A stretch of 64,000 nucleotides of DNA from Tildeniella nuda ZEHNDER 1965/U140 (GCA_019358895.1 JAHHIG010000012.1:116070-180069), one strand, 5' to 3'. Shown: positions 1 through 9,743, counted from the stretch's first letter. Program-made: numbers and translations. Notes: a model not told the origin generated them from the letters alone.

Positions 1-1033
1 GCCAGCGATCGCTATCTAGGCAGAATTTAGGGTGAGTCAGCACGGGAAAACGCATACGGCGATCGTAGCGTTCCAAATCGTAGCCAGGGTAGAAAGGTAT
101 CATCAGGAAATTGACCAAGGCACGCAAACGATTGCTCAAGGTTGGTCTGGCAAAGGGCATGGCAAGGTAGCGCCGTACCGTCGTTTCAAAAGCTTCGGCG
201 GGTGACCCCGTCAGTTCCAGAATCGCATCACTAGTGCCCCCATTCCATGAGAATGTTCCCATTTTGTGATCCTTAACGTAGTAACGCAATGAACTGATTA
301 AGAAGGGATCTTCACCCTGCTGTTGAGCAACCTTGCAAAACAACCACATCGGCATCTCAATCGGCAAGATCTTCTTACCGAGAACCTTCTGCACGATCGC
401 TGCCATGTCATATCCCGATAGAAGCTGAGATCCGCTGGGGCGATAACGTTTGCCACCATGGCGTTCGGGGTCGAGAAGTACCGCCACAGCAACCCGAGCA
501 ATATCTTCATTGGAAACGGGGGCACTCCGACTTTTGCCCATCAAAATGGGAAAGAAGCCGAGCATCACTGCGAAGTCCACAACGCGCAGATAATTATCGG
601 CAAACATCCCTGGATTAACAATTGTGTGTGCCACGCCGGGAATGTTCGCAAAAAGCTGGTCTACTAGCCATGTCTGACGGGTGAGCAACGAAGGATGCGA
701 GGGGCTGGAAGTCCACTGACTCATTTGCACGATCGCCTCCAATTTTGCCTCCTGCGCTGCAACGGCAAAGGCGACCGCGCTCTGAATCATATAAGGATGG
801 TAGATAGGCAGATAGTAAGCCCGTTGTGTACCGCGCAGAGCCTGGGTAAGTTGCTCGGGATCGAAGAGATCGGCAACTGCAATTTCTGCACCAAGACGCT
901 CGAGTTGTTGGCTCCTTTTATCTTGCGATCGCACAAGTGCCCGAACAGCATAGCCTTTGGCTAACAGTTGTGTTGCGACAGCACCACCAGTTTTACCCGT
1001 TGCACCTGTAACAAAGATCGTTGGGTTTTTCAT
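1..1033 (-). CDS. NmrA-like NAD(P)-binding reductase (C-terminus beyond window)
   Basis: The frame opens at an ATG (complement of 1031-1033) and stays open to the window edge, giving about 344 residues with no stop, so the C-terminus is missing. The N-terminus shows a Rossmann dinucleotide motif, VTGATGKTGG, after a short beta strand, as in atypical SDR proteins of the NmrA/HSCARG type. These bind NAD(P) and act either as redox sensors or as reductases; the substrate cannot be inferred. It lies 94 bp downstream of a MerR regulator on the same strand, so the two may form a small redox- or ligand-responsive unit. That link is inference. Confidence 0.8.
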   Translation of the reverse strand, partial: MKNPTIFVTGATGKTGGAVATQLLAKGYAVRALVRSQDKRSQQLERLGAEIAVADLFDPEQLTQALRGTQRAYYLPIYHPYMIQSAVAFAVAAQEAKLEAIVQMSQWTSSPSHPSLLTRQTWLVDQLFANIPGVAHTIVNPGMFADNYLRVVDFAVMLGFFPILMGKSRSAPVSNEDIARVAVAVLLDPERHGGKRYRPSGSQLLSGYDMAAIVQKVLGKKILPIEMPMWLFCKVAQQQGEDPFLISSLRYYVKDHKMGTFSWNGGTSDAILELTGSPAEAFETTVRRYLAMPFARPTLSNRLRALVNFLMIPFYPGYDLERYDRRMRFPVLTHPKFCLDSDRW

Positions 1034-1127
1034 ATTGATTCTCTGTGGCTTTAATTCCGTTGCATATACTTGATTTCTGCCTCAATCTGAGGATATGCAC
1101 AGGTTAGGGGTTGCCGTTACGTCAAAG

Positions 1128-1979
1128 TCAAGCCCCCAATTTGCTACTGATTTTACTGATGGGAAATTGAATTTCAAACACGGCTTCTTCCGTTTTTTCG
1201 GGTTCTGGCAGTTGCAATAAAATTTCTCGCCCTGTCCCAACGATCTGCCAATCATGCTGTTCAATCCAGGCACCAAGCGCACCATATGTCTGATGGGTGT
1301 CAGCCACTCGCCCTACATGAACAAGCGTTGCCATGGTCTCAATCTCAGACAATTCGCGTAGGGTTAGCACCCGTTCCTCAGACAGCCTGACTGACTCTAG
1401 GGCTTTTCCCGTGATTAGGTAGCCGATTTCCAGGTCGAGCGCTTCGGGATCGTACACCGGGGAATGCATGACAACAGCCATATGACCAAGGCTACTTTGT
1501 CCTACCTTAGACGGTAAAAAGCCATTGATTTTCTGCACAAGGCGTTTTACCGCATCAATGTCGGGCAGAACTTCGCGAAGTGCCAGAAATTGCTGGGCTG
1601 GAACGGATTTCAGGATAACGTTGGGTTCCTGGATCTGTCCATGCACTTCGATCTGCTGTAGTCTCGTTTCTATTAGACGCAGCCGCGCCAGTTCTTCCTG
1701 AACCGATTGCTCAATCTGAGCTTTACGAATGCTCAACATGCTTCGGATTACATCTGTGGAGGTGTCTCGATCGGGCAGTTGAGCGATCTGTTCCAGCGAT
1801 AAACCGAGTTCTTTCAGCACCAAAATACGATTGAGCTGGGGTAGTTGTTGCGCACTGTAAAAGCGGTAGCCCGTTTGCTGGTCAGTAAACTCAGGACTAA
1901 GGAGTCCGATCTCATCGTAGTAACGCAGCAGACGACCCGAAACTTGGGCGATTTTAGAAAATTCGCCGATTCTAAACAT
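1128..1979 (-). CDS. MerR family transcriptional regulator with GyrI-like effector domain
   Basis: A 283-residue protein. Residues 1-70 form a MerR winged helix (MFRIGEFSKIAQVSGRLLRY, then YDEIGLL), followed by a dimerisation helix. From about residue 120 a GyrI/BltR-like ligand-binding domain follows (start of domain PNVILKSVPAQQFLALRE). I chose the ATG at 1979, not an upstream TTG at 2006, because an AGGAGA ribosome site sits 8 nt before it and MerR proteins start at this motif. Family members twist the promoter spacer on binding a drug or a metabolite. The NmrA-like gene lies just downstream and is the likely target, an inference from position only. Confidence 0.88.
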   Translation of the reverse strand: MFRIGEFSKIAQVSGRLLRYYDEIGLLSPEFTDQQTGYRFYSAQQLPQLNRILVLKELGLSLEQIAQLPDRDTSTDVIRSMLSIRKAQIEQSVQEELARLRLIETRLQQIEVHGQIQEPNVILKSVPAQQFLALREVLPDIDAVKRLVQKINGFLPSKVGQSSLGHMAVVMHSPVYDPEALDLEIGYLITGKALESVRLSEERVLTLRELSEIETMATLVHVGRVADTHQTYGALGAWIEQHDWQIVGTGREILLQLPEPEKTEEAVFEIQFPISKISSKLGA

Positions 1980-2026
1980 ATCTGTTTCTCCTGGTTTAAC
2001 TGCCAAGAGTTTACAGTTTGACGTTA

Positions 2027-2242
2027 GAGGGTGTTTGAGAAGTCAGTCATGTAGAGTAGAGGGGGCTACCTGAGAGACCCAATGACACGACTAGCATACG
2101 ACACAGACCGGAGTGATGACCAGTGGGCATGTCTTGTACTCTATCTGCCTGCGGCTAAAACGGGTGGGCGATCGTGCACGTTGGATCTGCGGGAGGTGGT
2201 GAACGCGATTTTCTATTTGCTTCAAGCTTTTCAAACAGCTTC
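2027..2242. mobile_element. Internally deleted IS5-family element (MITE-like), copy 1
   Basis: The ends are imperfect inverted repeats: GAGGGTGTTTGAGAAG at the left and the complement of GAAGCTGTTTGAAAAG at the right. Both are flanked by the trinucleotide TTA (2024-2026 and 2243-2245), which fits a TNA target-site duplication. The 216-bp body keeps only the 5' part of a transposase gene. The right-hand TTA is also the stop codon (TAA) of the DUF554 gene, so the element landed exactly at that gene's end. Similar ends and TNA duplications occur at 17737-17898 and 26768-26938. Confidence 0.8.
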
Positions 2243-2246
2243 TTAG
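2082..2246 (+). pseudogene. IS5-family transposase N-terminal remnant
   Basis: An open frame of 54 codons starts at the ATG at 2082. It reads like the N-terminal DNA-binding part (DUF4096 type) of IS5-family transposases: DQW in the first helix, then LDLREVVNAIFYLL, the usual helix before the catalytic domain. It stops at the right end of the element; the TAG uses bases of the duplicated target site. The whole DDE domain is absent, so it cannot be an active transposase. Its role here is diagnostic: it ties the miniature elements of this window to an IS5-type parent. Confidence 0.78.
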
Positions 2247-3016
2247 GTGAACCATTTGGCAATGCTATAGAGCAAAGGTGCAATAAGTAACGCAGGTAAA
2301 AAGGATGCGACTTTGACCTTAGCAATATCGAGTAAATTTAAGCCGATGCCTAAAATCATCAGACCACCCACGCCGGAGGTGATGAGAACGTGAGGATCGG
2401 TGTTGGGGTCTGCCAGCACTTGAGGCAGTAGCCCAGCCAGCAGTGATAGTCCGCCTTGATAAAGCAGAATCATCAGACTGGAGAAGCCGACCCCGATGCC
2501 GTAGCTGCTGGTGAGGGCGATCGCGGCGAGTCCATCCATCGTGGCTTTGATCGTCAAAACCGTGTTGTCTCCGGCAATGCCATTGTTGAGGCTGCCAATA
2601 ATTGCCATTGGTCCAATGCAGAACAGCAAACTGGCAGCGACGAAGCCTTCTGTAAAACTGCCCTCTCCTTTAAAGCGTGCTTTGAGCCACTCGCCCAATG
2701 TATACAGGCGTTTCTCTAGTTGCAGGCTTTCTCCCAGCAACCCGCCAAAGACGATCGCCAGAAGCGCCAGGATGATGCCATCGATTCGCCCTGCCTGTGC
2801 CTTGAGCAGGCTACTAGCCATCGTCACACCGAGGAAGAGTGTTACTAACCCGACTCCTTGTGTAATCACCTGCTGCATCGCAGACGGCAGGCTTTTTCGC
2901 AGTAGCAACCCTAACAAGGTGCCTAGCAAAATCGTGGCAACATTGATCCAGGTGCCGCTAGTTTTTGTCCACACGTCGATGATTGCGATCGAAGTCGCTA
3001 CAGGCAAGGAAAGCAT
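2243..3016 (-). CDS. DUF554 family membrane protein
   Basis: A 257-residue polytopic membrane protein of the DUF554 (YqgA/YdfK) family. The conserved family start, GTWINVATILLGTLLGLLLR, lies at about residues 21-40. It is followed by six or seven hydrophobic segments and a glycine-rich stretch, ITSGVGGLMILGIGLNLL, near the C-terminus. The first ~20 residues go beyond the usual family start, so a downstream GTG is an alternative start. The function is unknown; a transporter or channel role has been suggested for the family. Its TAA stop is the target duplication of the adjacent IS-derived element, and no family-conserved sequence appears to be lost. Confidence 0.85.
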   Translation of the reverse strand: MLSLPVATSIAIIDVWTKTSGTWINVATILLGTLLGLLLRKSLPSAMQQVITQGVGLVTLFLGVTMASSLLKAQAGRIDGIILALLAIVFGGLLGESLQLEKRLYTLGEWLKARFKGEGSFTEGFVAASLLFCIGPMAIIGSLNNGIAGDNTVLTIKATMDGLAAIALTSSYGIGVGFSSLMILLYQGGLSLLAGLLPQVLADPNTDPHVLITSGVGGLMILGIGLNLLDIAKVKVASFLPALLIAPLLYSIAKWFT

Positions 3017-3141
3017 CAGTAGGAGCGATAGCGGTTTTCATCGTTAACCTAACGCACTTTCAGTCTCTCTCTGATGCTTTTCTAGACGCTGAAGACGTCT
3101 AGAGGATAGCCGCAGACTATTGAGTCAGCCATTAGCTCCAA

Positions 3142-3190
3142 GCTGACCGCTGACCGCTGATAGCTGACCGCTGATAGCTGATAGCTGACC
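3142..3190. repeat. Heptamer short tandem repeat (GCTGAYM)7
   Basis: Seven head-to-tail 7-mers, GCTGACC or GCTGATA, lie just downstream of ftsH. Shorter arrays of the same unit occur at 18564-18584, 30671-30698 (opposite orientation) and 33176-33210. Such short tandemly repeated repetitive sequences are typical of filamentous cyanobacteria. Confidence 0.9.
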
Positions 3191-3193
3191 GCT

Positions 3194-5056
3194 TTAACCC
3201 GCCGTCTGCACCTGATCCAGCAACTGATGCAACTTCTCGCCTTCAATGACTTCGGTCTCTAGCAGTTGGGTGGCGATCGTTTCCAACAAGTCCTGGTTGA
3301 GCTTGATGATATGGAGTGCATGCTGATGGGCGGTTTCCACAATGTCTTTCACCTCTCGATCGATCGACTGTGCCGTTTCTTCGCTCATCACCCGACGGGG
3401 ATTAGGCGCACCATCGCCTAAAAACTGCGCTTGCTGCCCCTGTTGGTACGCGAGTGGTCCAAGGACTTTGCTCATGCCGTAAGTCGTTACCATCCGCTCT
3501 GCAAGGTCGGTTGCCCGCTGCAAATCGTTGGATGCGCCAGTGGTGATGCTGCCAAACACCACTTCCTCAGCAGAGCGTCCACCCAGCAGCGTCGCAATTT
3601 GCCCTCGCAATTCTGCTTCGTCCATCAAAAACCGATCTTCAGTTGGGAGTTGCAACGTGTAGCCCAGTGCTGCCATACCGCGCGGCACGATCGAGATTTT
3701 CTCGACTTTGCCGCTCCCGGTGGTAAGAGAACCCACTAGAGCGTGACCGACCTCATGGTATGCCACAATCTTCTTCTCTTTTTCATTGAGCACACGGCTC
3801 TTCTTCTCCAGTCCTGCGACCACTCGTTCGATCGCTTCAGCAAAGTCTTCCTGCGCCACTGTTTGGCGTTGATTGCGGGCAGCCAGTAGCGCCGCTTCAT
3901 TCACCAGGTTTGCCAGATCTGCGCCTGCAAAACCAGGAGTGCGAGTGGCGATCGCTTTCAGATCCACATCCTCACCCAGCTTCACTTTCTGAGCATGAAT
4001 TTTGAGAATGAGTTCACGACCGGATAGATCTGGGCGATCGACCAGCACTTGACGGTCAAAGCGACCAGGACGCAACAGCGCAGGGTCTAACACTTCAGGA
4101 CGGTTGGTCGCTGCAAGTACGATGACGGTTGCTTCACCTACCGCAAAACCATCCATTTCGGCAAGCAACTGGTTCAGCGTTTGTTCTCGCTCATCATTGC
4201 CACCATAGAAGCCGCCGCTATTGCGTGACTTGCCGATCGCATCCAATTCATCAATGAAAATGATGCAAGGAGCTTGCTTCTTCGCCTGCTCAAACAAATC
4301 GCGCACTCGTGAAGAACCGACCCCAACAAACAACTCCACAAACTCAGAGCCAGAGATGCTGAAGAACGGTACGCCTGCTTCACCAGCAACAGCTTTTGCT
4401 AGCAACGTTTTACCCGTTCCTGGAGGACCGACGAGCAGCACCCCTTTAGGAATGCGTGCCCCAATCTGGGTGTAGCGTCCTGGTGTTTTAAGGAAATCGA
4501 CAATCTCTACCAATTCAGCTTTCGCTTCTTCGACTCCAGCCACATCGGCAAAAGTGACTTTCCCCGGTTCTCCTTCGACATAGACTTTGGCTTTGCTCTT
4601 GCCGATCGAAAGTACGCCCTGCGGTCCACCAGCACCCCCGCCTCGTCGAATGAAGAACTGCCAGATGGCAACAAAAATCAGGGGTGGAATAACCCAACTG
4701 AGAAGACTACCAATCCAACCATTCTTAGGTGGCGGCGCAGCAGCAAATTCAACGCCCTTTTGTTCCAGTAGGGTAGGCAAATTCAAATCGAAGATCGGCG
4801 TGGTTGTAAACACTTGCCCAGGCTGACCGTCTCCAGTTTTTAGTTGAAATTGAATCTGGTTTTGTCCCACCTGTGCCCGCTCAACTTCCCCTTCCTGCAC
4901 CTGATGAATAAAGAGGCTGTAGGGTACGCCTGGAATTTGAGGTCCAAGAAAGATTGGCAGTACGAAGTTTGCAATCAGGGATAACCCAATGAGCGCCAGG
5001 AAAATGTTGCTGATCAAGCGAGGGCGAGGAGGAGTCGATTGTTCTTTAATGGGCAT
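3194..5056 (-). CDS. ftsH: ATP-dependent zinc metalloprotease FtsH
   Basis: A 620-residue membrane-bound AAA+ protease that degrades damaged or unassembled membrane proteins; in cyanobacteria FtsH complexes take part in photosystem II repair. Transmembrane helices lie at about residues 14-36 and 113-136. The Walker A motif GPPGTGKT is at 210-217, Walker [12 protein letters not shown] near 265-275, and the second region of homology follows around 315-335. The zinc site reads HEVGH at 434-438, not the commoner HEAGH; both histidines and the catalytic Glu are kept. Length is normal for the family. It is monocistronic, with a repeat array downstream and a long non-coding stretch upstream. Confidence 0.97.
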   Translation of the reverse strand: MPIKEQSTPPRPRLISNIFLALIGLSLIANFVLPIFLGPQIPGVPYSLFIHQVQEGEVERAQVGQNQIQFQLKTGDGQPGQVFTTTPIFDLNLPTLLEQKGVEFAAAPPPKNGWIGSLLSWVIPPLIFVAIWQFFIRRGGGAGGPQGVLSIGKSKAKVYVEGEPGKVTFADVAGVEEAKAELVEIVDFLKTPGRYTQIGARIPKGVLLVGPPGTGKTLLAKAVAGEAGVPFFSISGSEFVELFVGVGSSRVRDLFEQAKKQAPCIIFIDELDAIGKSRNSGGFYGGNDEREQTLNQLLAEMDGFAVGEATVIVLAATNRPEVLDPALLRPGRFDRQVLVDRPDLSGRELILKIHAQKVKLGEDVDLKAIATRTPGFAGADLANLVNEAALLAARNQRQTVAQEDFAEAIERVVAGLEKKSRVLNEKEKKIVAYHEVGHALVGSLTTGSGKVEKISIVPRGMAALGYTLQLPTEDRFLMDEAELRGQIATLLGGRSAEEVVFGSITTGASNDLQRATDLAERMVTTYGMSKVLGPLAYQQGQQAQFLGDGAPNPRRVMSEETAQSIDREVKDIVETAHQHALHIIKLNQDLLETIATQLLETEVIEGEKLHQLLDQVQTAG

Positions 5057-5775
5057 AGCGATGACTAAATCCTAGAATGTGAAATGCTTTTGTCCTGAGG
5101 CGCACGATGCTGCTTTCGGTTCGTTGGTCAACTACAAGATGATCGATAAAAATCGTGTTGTTAGAGCAACGTGGATCAGTCCGAGTGTCTGCTATCACGT
5201 TTCAATAGCGTCGTCAGCAGAAGCGCGATCGCCATCACGATCAAACTTTGGGCGGGGCATATGGCATTACGCCTTGGATAAACGAGAAAGTTCAGTATGA
5301 ACATATTACTTAACGTATTCTAGCCATTAGTCCGTGTGAAAGCATCCTCTCGAAGATTGAGACCCAGAGCAGTGCTTTAGACAAACCGCTTTACGCATCG
5401 TGCCACGAATCATGCGTTGGCTCAAAGCGTTCTCTACAGCAAAACGATTGATCTAAGTAGGAAGGTTCAATTAAATATAAAATCTGCGTCGGACGGGTAT
5501 CGCCTTCGGCATTCAAGAAAAGCGAAGCGTCACCCATGCTGCTAAAGGTTTTGATGCGTTACGGCTATGCCTAACACACCCTACGTTTAATTTCACCCAG
5601 CTACTTACCAGTTTAAAAAATAAGGGTTGCATATGGGGTGTGGAGGCGTTGCCCTCAGCCAGCTTTCGACCTGGGCTTCGACGTGAGCGCTCAGCCGAAC
5701 AGCGCTCACGCGGAAGGGGTTCTACCCCTGCACCCCGTTTCCATCTGCCATGTTCGCTCCTTAAATTGGTATAAC
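5057..5775. other. Intergenic region with cyanobacterial palindromic repeats
   Basis: 719 bp upstream of ftsH and downstream of gpsA without a convincing gene. It holds two dispersed-repeat types: 5513-5590 contains a degenerate relative of the 'TAGGGTGTGTTAGGC' palindrome, and 5640-5745 contains a stem around GTGAGCGCT-N9-AGCGCTCAC (5682-5709). The ftsH promoter must lie near 5060-5330, but I could not pick out convincing -10/-35 boxes. Confidence 0.5.
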
Positions 5776-6759
5776 TCAGTGAGTTTCTGGCTTGTAGTCT
5801 CGTAGCATCAGCGCTTCTACGGCTGCCTGGGGAGTGATGTCACCGTTGAGAAGGCGATCGACCTGATGCGAAATAGGGACAGCAATCTGCCGCTGGTTTG
5901 CCAGTTTGATCAAGACCTGGGTTGTATTCACCCCTTCTGCTGTGCCCTGAAGTTGGTCGAGAACAGTGCTCAGCGACTTACCCTGAGCAAGCCCGTAACC
6001 AACTTGATAGTTGCGGCTCAGAGCACTGTTGCAGGTCGCCAGCAAATCACCGAGACCAGATAACCCATAGAAGGTCTCCGGTTTCGCGCCCCAGTAAGTG
6101 CCCACGCGAATGATTTCGGCGAGTCCGCGAGTGACTAAAGCCGCTTTGGCATTTGTGCCCAGTTGTAAACCATCACAGGCTCCAACCGCGATCGCAATCA
6201 CATTCTTCAGCGCCCCTCCCAGTTCAACGCCCAGCACATCGGCGTTAGTGTAGACCCGAAATGCATTAGAAGACAGCGCAGTTTGTACAGTTTCTGCTGC
6301 TGTCAGGTCACGACTGGCAACAACCGTTGCAGCAGGCAATCCTTGTTGAATTTCTTTGGAAAGGTTTGGTCCCGATAGGACAACAACAGGATGAGTTGGC
6401 AAAGCAGCCTGCCAAATTTGCGAGGGCAAGAGGGGGACGGTTTCAACGCTGATGTCTGCTGTCAGCCCTTTAGTTGCCGTGACGAAAACGGTATGAGGCG
6501 CGATCGCGTCAGGTTGGATCCGCTCAACAACCGCACTCACGCCTTTCATCGAAACCGCCGAAATGACAATATCGGCAGACTCAATCACGGTTTGCAAACG
6601 CTCCTGGCTTTGCCGCGACCAAATCTTAACAGTGTGTCCTCTTGCCTTCGCCAGTGTAGCTAACGTTCTGCCCCAGGCTCCAGCACCGAGAATGGCAAGG
6701 GTGAGGGGTGAGGAGAGAGGAGTAAGGAGTGAGGAGTGAGCTAGAGGCATCTTAGTCAC
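5776..6759 (-). CDS. gpsA: Glycerol-3-phosphate dehydrogenase [NAD(P)+]
   Basis: A 327-residue enzyme that reduces dihydroxyacetone phosphate to sn-glycerol-3-phosphate for phospholipid synthesis. The Rossmann motif ILGAGAWGRTLATLA is at about residues 23-37. The catalytic-lysine region GALKNVIAIAVG and the downstream GLGDLLATC are both present. The family normally starts right at this Rossmann strand (MxITVLGAGAWG). Here about 20 residues rich in Ser, Leu and Pro precede it, encoded by a degenerate GGAGTGA/GGAGAGA repeat, so repeat DNA seems to have been absorbed into the reading frame or the true start lies downstream. It lies downstream of lipA, separated by a 156-bp repeat-bearing gap. 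Confidence 0.95.
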   Translation of the reverse strand: MTKMPLAHSSLLTPLSSPLTLAILGAGAWGRTLATLAKARGHTVKIWSRQSQERLQTVIESADIVISAVSMKGVSAVVERIQPDAIAPHTVFVTATKGLTADISVETVPLLPSQIWQAALPTHPVVVLSGPNLSKEIQQGLPAATVVASRDLTAAETVQTALSSNAFRVYTNADVLGVELGGALKNVIAIAVGACDGLQLGTNAKAALVTRGLAEIIRVGTYWGAKPETFYGLSGLGDLLATCNSALSRNYQVGYGLAQGKSLSTVLDQLQGTAEGVNTTQVLIKLANQRQIAVPISHQVDRLLNGDITPQAAVEALMLRDYKPETH

Positions 6760-6832
6760 TTGTCCACGTGGTTGCAGCTAGATGAAGTACATCATCTCAG
6801 TCCGAACGCCATCTTTGAAACCTTCTTCACTT

Positions 6833-6874
6833 CTGCCTTCTGCCTCCTGCCTCCTGCCTCCTGCCTTCTGCCTT
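6833..6874. repeat. Heptamer short tandem repeat (CTGCCTY)6
   Basis: Six 7-mers, CTGCCTT or CTGCCTC, lie between lipA and gpsA. A degenerate purine-rich repeat on the other side of the gpsA start (about 6700-6745) seems to be a related expansion that enters the coding sequence. Confidence 0.88.
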
Positions 6875-6915
6875 CGTTCGGCTGAGCGCTCACGTCGAAG
6901 CCTGCCTCCTATCTC

Positions 6916-7809
6916 CTACAACTCATTATTCAAACCGTTTACCCGTGGATGCCGTTCCATCAAAGCTCTCACCTGTTCGGCATGATAGGAACTGCGCGTC
7001 AACGGTGATGCGACGACCTGTAAGAAGCCTAGCGATTCACCGTAGGCTCTCCAGGCATCAAACTGCTCCGGACGCACAAATTCTACAACACCCAGATGTT
7101 TTTGGCTTGGCTGGAGATATTGCCCGATCGTGAGAATATCGCAATCCACCGATCGCAGATCGTGCATCACCTGTTTGATCTCATCATCAGTTTCACCCAA
7201 ACCCACCATCACCCCTGTTTTGGTATAAACCCAGGGAGCCAGGTCACGAGTGCGCTGTAGTAATTCCAGCGATCGCGCATAGCTCCCTTGTGGACGTACA
7301 CGGCGATAGAGGCGGGGAATCGTTTCGGTATTGTGGTTTAGCACGTCTGGCTTGGCTCGCAGAATGGTTGCCAGAGCATCCCAATTGCCGCAAAGGTCAG
7401 GAATCAACACTTCGATCGTCGTTTCCGGCGAAGCAGTGCGAATGGCATGGATACAGCGATCGAACTGAGCCGCACCTCCATCCGGTAAGTCGTCTCGGTT
7501 GACCGAAGTCACAACCACGTGGTTCAGCCGCATCCGGCGAACCGCTTCTGCTAGTCGCTCTGGTTCGGCTGAATCGAGCGGCTGCGGTTTTTTCTCAAAG
7601 TCAATATCGCAGTAGGGACAGGCACGTGTGCAGGCAGGTCCCATGATCAAAAAAGTAGCGGTACCGTTATTGAAGCACTCGCCAATATTGGGACAAGATG
7701 CCTCTTCACAAACGGTATTCAGCTCCAAGTCCCGCAAAATGTCCTTAATAGTTCCGACTCGTTCCCACTGCGGTGCTTTGACCCGCAACCACTCTGGTTT
7801 AACGACCAC
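6916..7809 (-). CDS. lipA: Lipoyl synthase
   Basis: A 297-residue radical-SAM enzyme that inserts two sulfurs into protein-bound octanoate to make lipoate for 2-oxoacid dehydrogenases and the glycine cleavage system. The auxiliary iron-sulfur cluster ligands appear as [12 protein letters not shown] at about residues 34-45. The radical-SAM CxxxCxxC appears as CTRACPYC at about 60-67. The C-terminal RSSYHAEQ stretch, with its conserved serine, is intact. Length is typical. Cyanobacteria often carry two lipA copies; only this one is in the window. Confidence 0.96.
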   Translation of the reverse strand: MVVKPEWLRVKAPQWERVGTIKDILRDLELNTVCEEASCPNIGECFNNGTATFLIMGPACTRACPYCDIDFEKKPQPLDSAEPERLAEAVRRMRLNHVVVTSVNRDDLPDGGAAQFDRCIHAIRTASPETTIEVLIPDLCGNWDALATILRAKPDVLNHNTETIPRLYRRVRPQGSYARSLELLQRTRDLAPWVYTKTGVMVGLGETDDEIKQVMHDLRSVDCDILTIGQYLQPSQKHLGVVEFVRPEQFDAWRAYGESLGFLQVVASPLTRSSYHAEQVRALMERHPRVNGLNNEL

Positions 7810-7904
7810 GCTTCATCCTGAGTTAAACAACGTCTCGTCCATCCTACCAGGCGCACGCTGGGAGGTAGAAGCAAAGGATGTTCAATCAATAGCGTTTGTT
7901 TAGT

Positions 7905-7937
7905 AGATCCCCGACTTTTTGTAAAAGTCGGGGATCT
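7905..7937. repeat. Palindromic hairpin repeat (GATCCCCGAC type)
   Basis: AGATCCCCGACTTTTT and GTAAAAGTCGGGGATCT form a long stem with a tiny loop. This is a widespread dispersed repeat in cyanobacteria. Placed between the RodZ-like gene and lipA, it may double as a transcription barrier. Confidence 0.8.
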
Positions 7938-7960
7938 AAATCCGGGTTACATCCATTCCA

Positions 7961-9067
7961 TCAAAAAGGACTGTTCTCTGGTGGCGAAATCGCACCTGGA
8001 GTAGCCGTACCTTGCTTCACGTTTAGCGCCGCCGCATCTTTTTGGCTCGCGTTATGTTTAGTTGGCTGATTGGGAACTGGTTTGGGTAGCGGTGCTACTG
8101 TAGCTGGTGCAGGCACGGGTGTTGATCCTGCTTGATGAGGGGCAGATTGGTGAGAAACCCAGGCAATACTACCAGCCATTAACGCTGCGTAGCCCAGGTA
8201 AACGTGCATCGAATTTAAGCGTAATCTAGAGTGTGTTTTTGGCTGTTGCCAGGACGGTAAGACAGCGGTAGCTGCATCGATCGCAGGCAACGAAGCAGCC
8301 ATTTGATTGCCATCCAGCCCCAACGCGTTACCCGCTTGCCGAATAAAGCCTCGCAAATAGATATCTTCTGGTAGTCGATCGATGCGACCAGATTCCAGTG
8401 CTTCTAACTGATGCAGTGGAATCTGGGTCTTGATATGCAAATGATACGGTGACCAGGACTTTTCTTGCCGTACCTGGCGAATGGTCTGCCCCAACGTTTG
8501 TAAGCAAGTCTCCCGTGCTTCAAGCACTGCCCGAAGTGCCAGTTCCCGCTTGGTTAATTTCCTTTGCGGGTCAGCGAGTCGCTTGGCGATATACGGTGGT
8601 GTTGGCGGATAAAGGGTAGTGCGCTCACGTGCTGAGGGAGGTGCTTGGGACTCTACAGGAAGGGCGGCTACAGTCTCAGGAAGGCTGCGATCGCACGGGA
8701 TCACCTTCTCTGTCGTTAGCTTCGCTGGTGGTTGTGCCGACAGTTGTAGTGTCTTGGGTGCCAGTGTGGGTAAGGCAGACTGTGCAACGCTCTGTGTGGC
8801 TGGTTGCTCGATCGCTGATGGCTTCTTTCGCACCACTTTGCGTAGCGCTAGCCGAACGGCTTCTCTGCCCACTGCCCTCACCATGCACTGCACTTGTCGA
8901 TTCAAATCATCCGGCAATGCTTTCAGGCTAGAAAGCATCTGACCATAAATTTCGCTTTGATGAAGCTCAGCCTCTACCTGTCCTAAAATCGCCCGTAGTC
9001 CGTTCAGAGAAACTTCAGCAGTGCCTCCAGGAACAGTCACGCAGTAAGTAGACTCGTGTGCCAACAT
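7961..9067 (-). CDS. RodZ-like helix-turn-helix membrane protein
   Basis: 368 residues in three parts. Residues 1-85 are a helical domain that I recognise only as cyanobacterial. Residues ~86-185 are a Pro/Ala/Thr-rich linker. Residues ~190-255 form a RodZ-type HTH_25 domain (LGQTIRQVRQEKSWSPYHLH, then EALESGRIDRLPEDIYLRGF). A single transmembrane helix follows at about 289-305, then a short Pro-rich tail. Bacterial RodZ links the actin MreB to the elongasome with a cytosolic HTH and one membrane span, and this protein has that order. The long N-terminal extension and short outer tail differ from classic RodZ, so the role in cell shape is inferred. Confidence 0.75.
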   Translation of the reverse strand: MLAHESTYCVTVPGGTAEVSLNGLRAILGQVEAELHQSEIYGQMLSSLKALPDDLNRQVQCMVRAVGREAVRLALRKVVRKKPSAIEQPATQSVAQSALPTLAPKTLQLSAQPPAKLTTEKVIPCDRSLPETVAALPVESQAPPSARERTTLYPPTPPYIAKRLADPQRKLTKRELALRAVLEARETCLQTLGQTIRQVRQEKSWSPYHLHIKTQIPLHQLEALESGRIDRLPEDIYLRGFIRQAGNALGLDGNQMAASLPAIDAATAVLPSWQQPKTHSRLRLNSMHVYLGYAALMAGSIAWVSHQSAPHQAGSTPVPAPATVAPLPKPVPNQPTKHNASQKDAAALNVKQGTATPGAISPPENSPF

Positions 9068-9743
9068 GAATCGCTTCCCCTATCTAAAACGTCCAGCACA
9101 GATAGCGCTCACTCAAAGGCAACGTGGTTGATACGGAGGCGATCAGACCAGCGCACAACTGTATTTACACTTAGTTATCCAACTATCTTCATAACTTCAT
9201 TCGAGGACTTCATGGATTCTCCGGACGGATACGTTGCGAAACAAAACAAAACGGCAGAGCGATCGCCCTGCCGTCAGCAGCTTCAAGCAAATTGTTATCA
9301 TCTCAATCGCAGCGACTATCGTTAGAAGCGCATTCTTTAGATAGACAACGCTCTAGGAGTGAGACCTGATGAAAGCGCCAAAAGCGGCTTGGATTCAGAA
9401 CGACATGAAAGTTGGGGTCGAAAATTGGCTGGCTGAGAAACTGCCAGACGGGAAAGTTAAGCTTTGCGGATGGTGAAAAAAACATAGGGATTCCGGGTAA
9501 CAGGGGTGGGCAACACTTATCGCAGGTGCTCATGCACTGACTGGTATGCCACCTCTAACCATGCCAAAATCCACAGCGAATCCCCTTGTGAGGATTGCGG
9601 AAACTTTTTCTGCCGCTTCTCTAAATGTCTGTATTTCTATGGAGATGACTGCCCATTTTTTTGCGTAAGGTTGGCTAGACAGTCGATCGTTAGCTCAGTT
9701 GGCAAGGCTTACAGGCATCATGGGGCAGTGTTAAGCAGTAATG
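9068..9743. other. Intergenic region with HIP1-centred hairpin
   Basis: 676 bp between two minus-strand genes. At 9251-9274 an almost perfect palindrome, ACGGCAGAGCGATCGCCCTGCCGT, is built around a HIP1 octamer. A 35-codon frame at 9369-9476 is reported separately. The remainder (9480-9743) shows no recognisable coding or RNA signature. Confidence 0.5.
9369..9476 (+). CDS. Possible 35-residue microprotein
   Basis: An ATG at 9369 opens 35 codons ending in TGA. AGGAG lies 9 nt before the start, a proper ribosome site. The product is mixed in character, with three tryptophans, KVGVENWLAEKLPDGKVKLC in the middle and a terminal CGW, and lacks the low-complexity look of random frames. I do not recognise it. 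No promoter was identified, and the frame could be chance; comparison with related genomes would settle it. Confidence 0.33.
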   Translation: MKAPKAAWIQNDMKVGVENWLAEKLPDGKVKLCGW

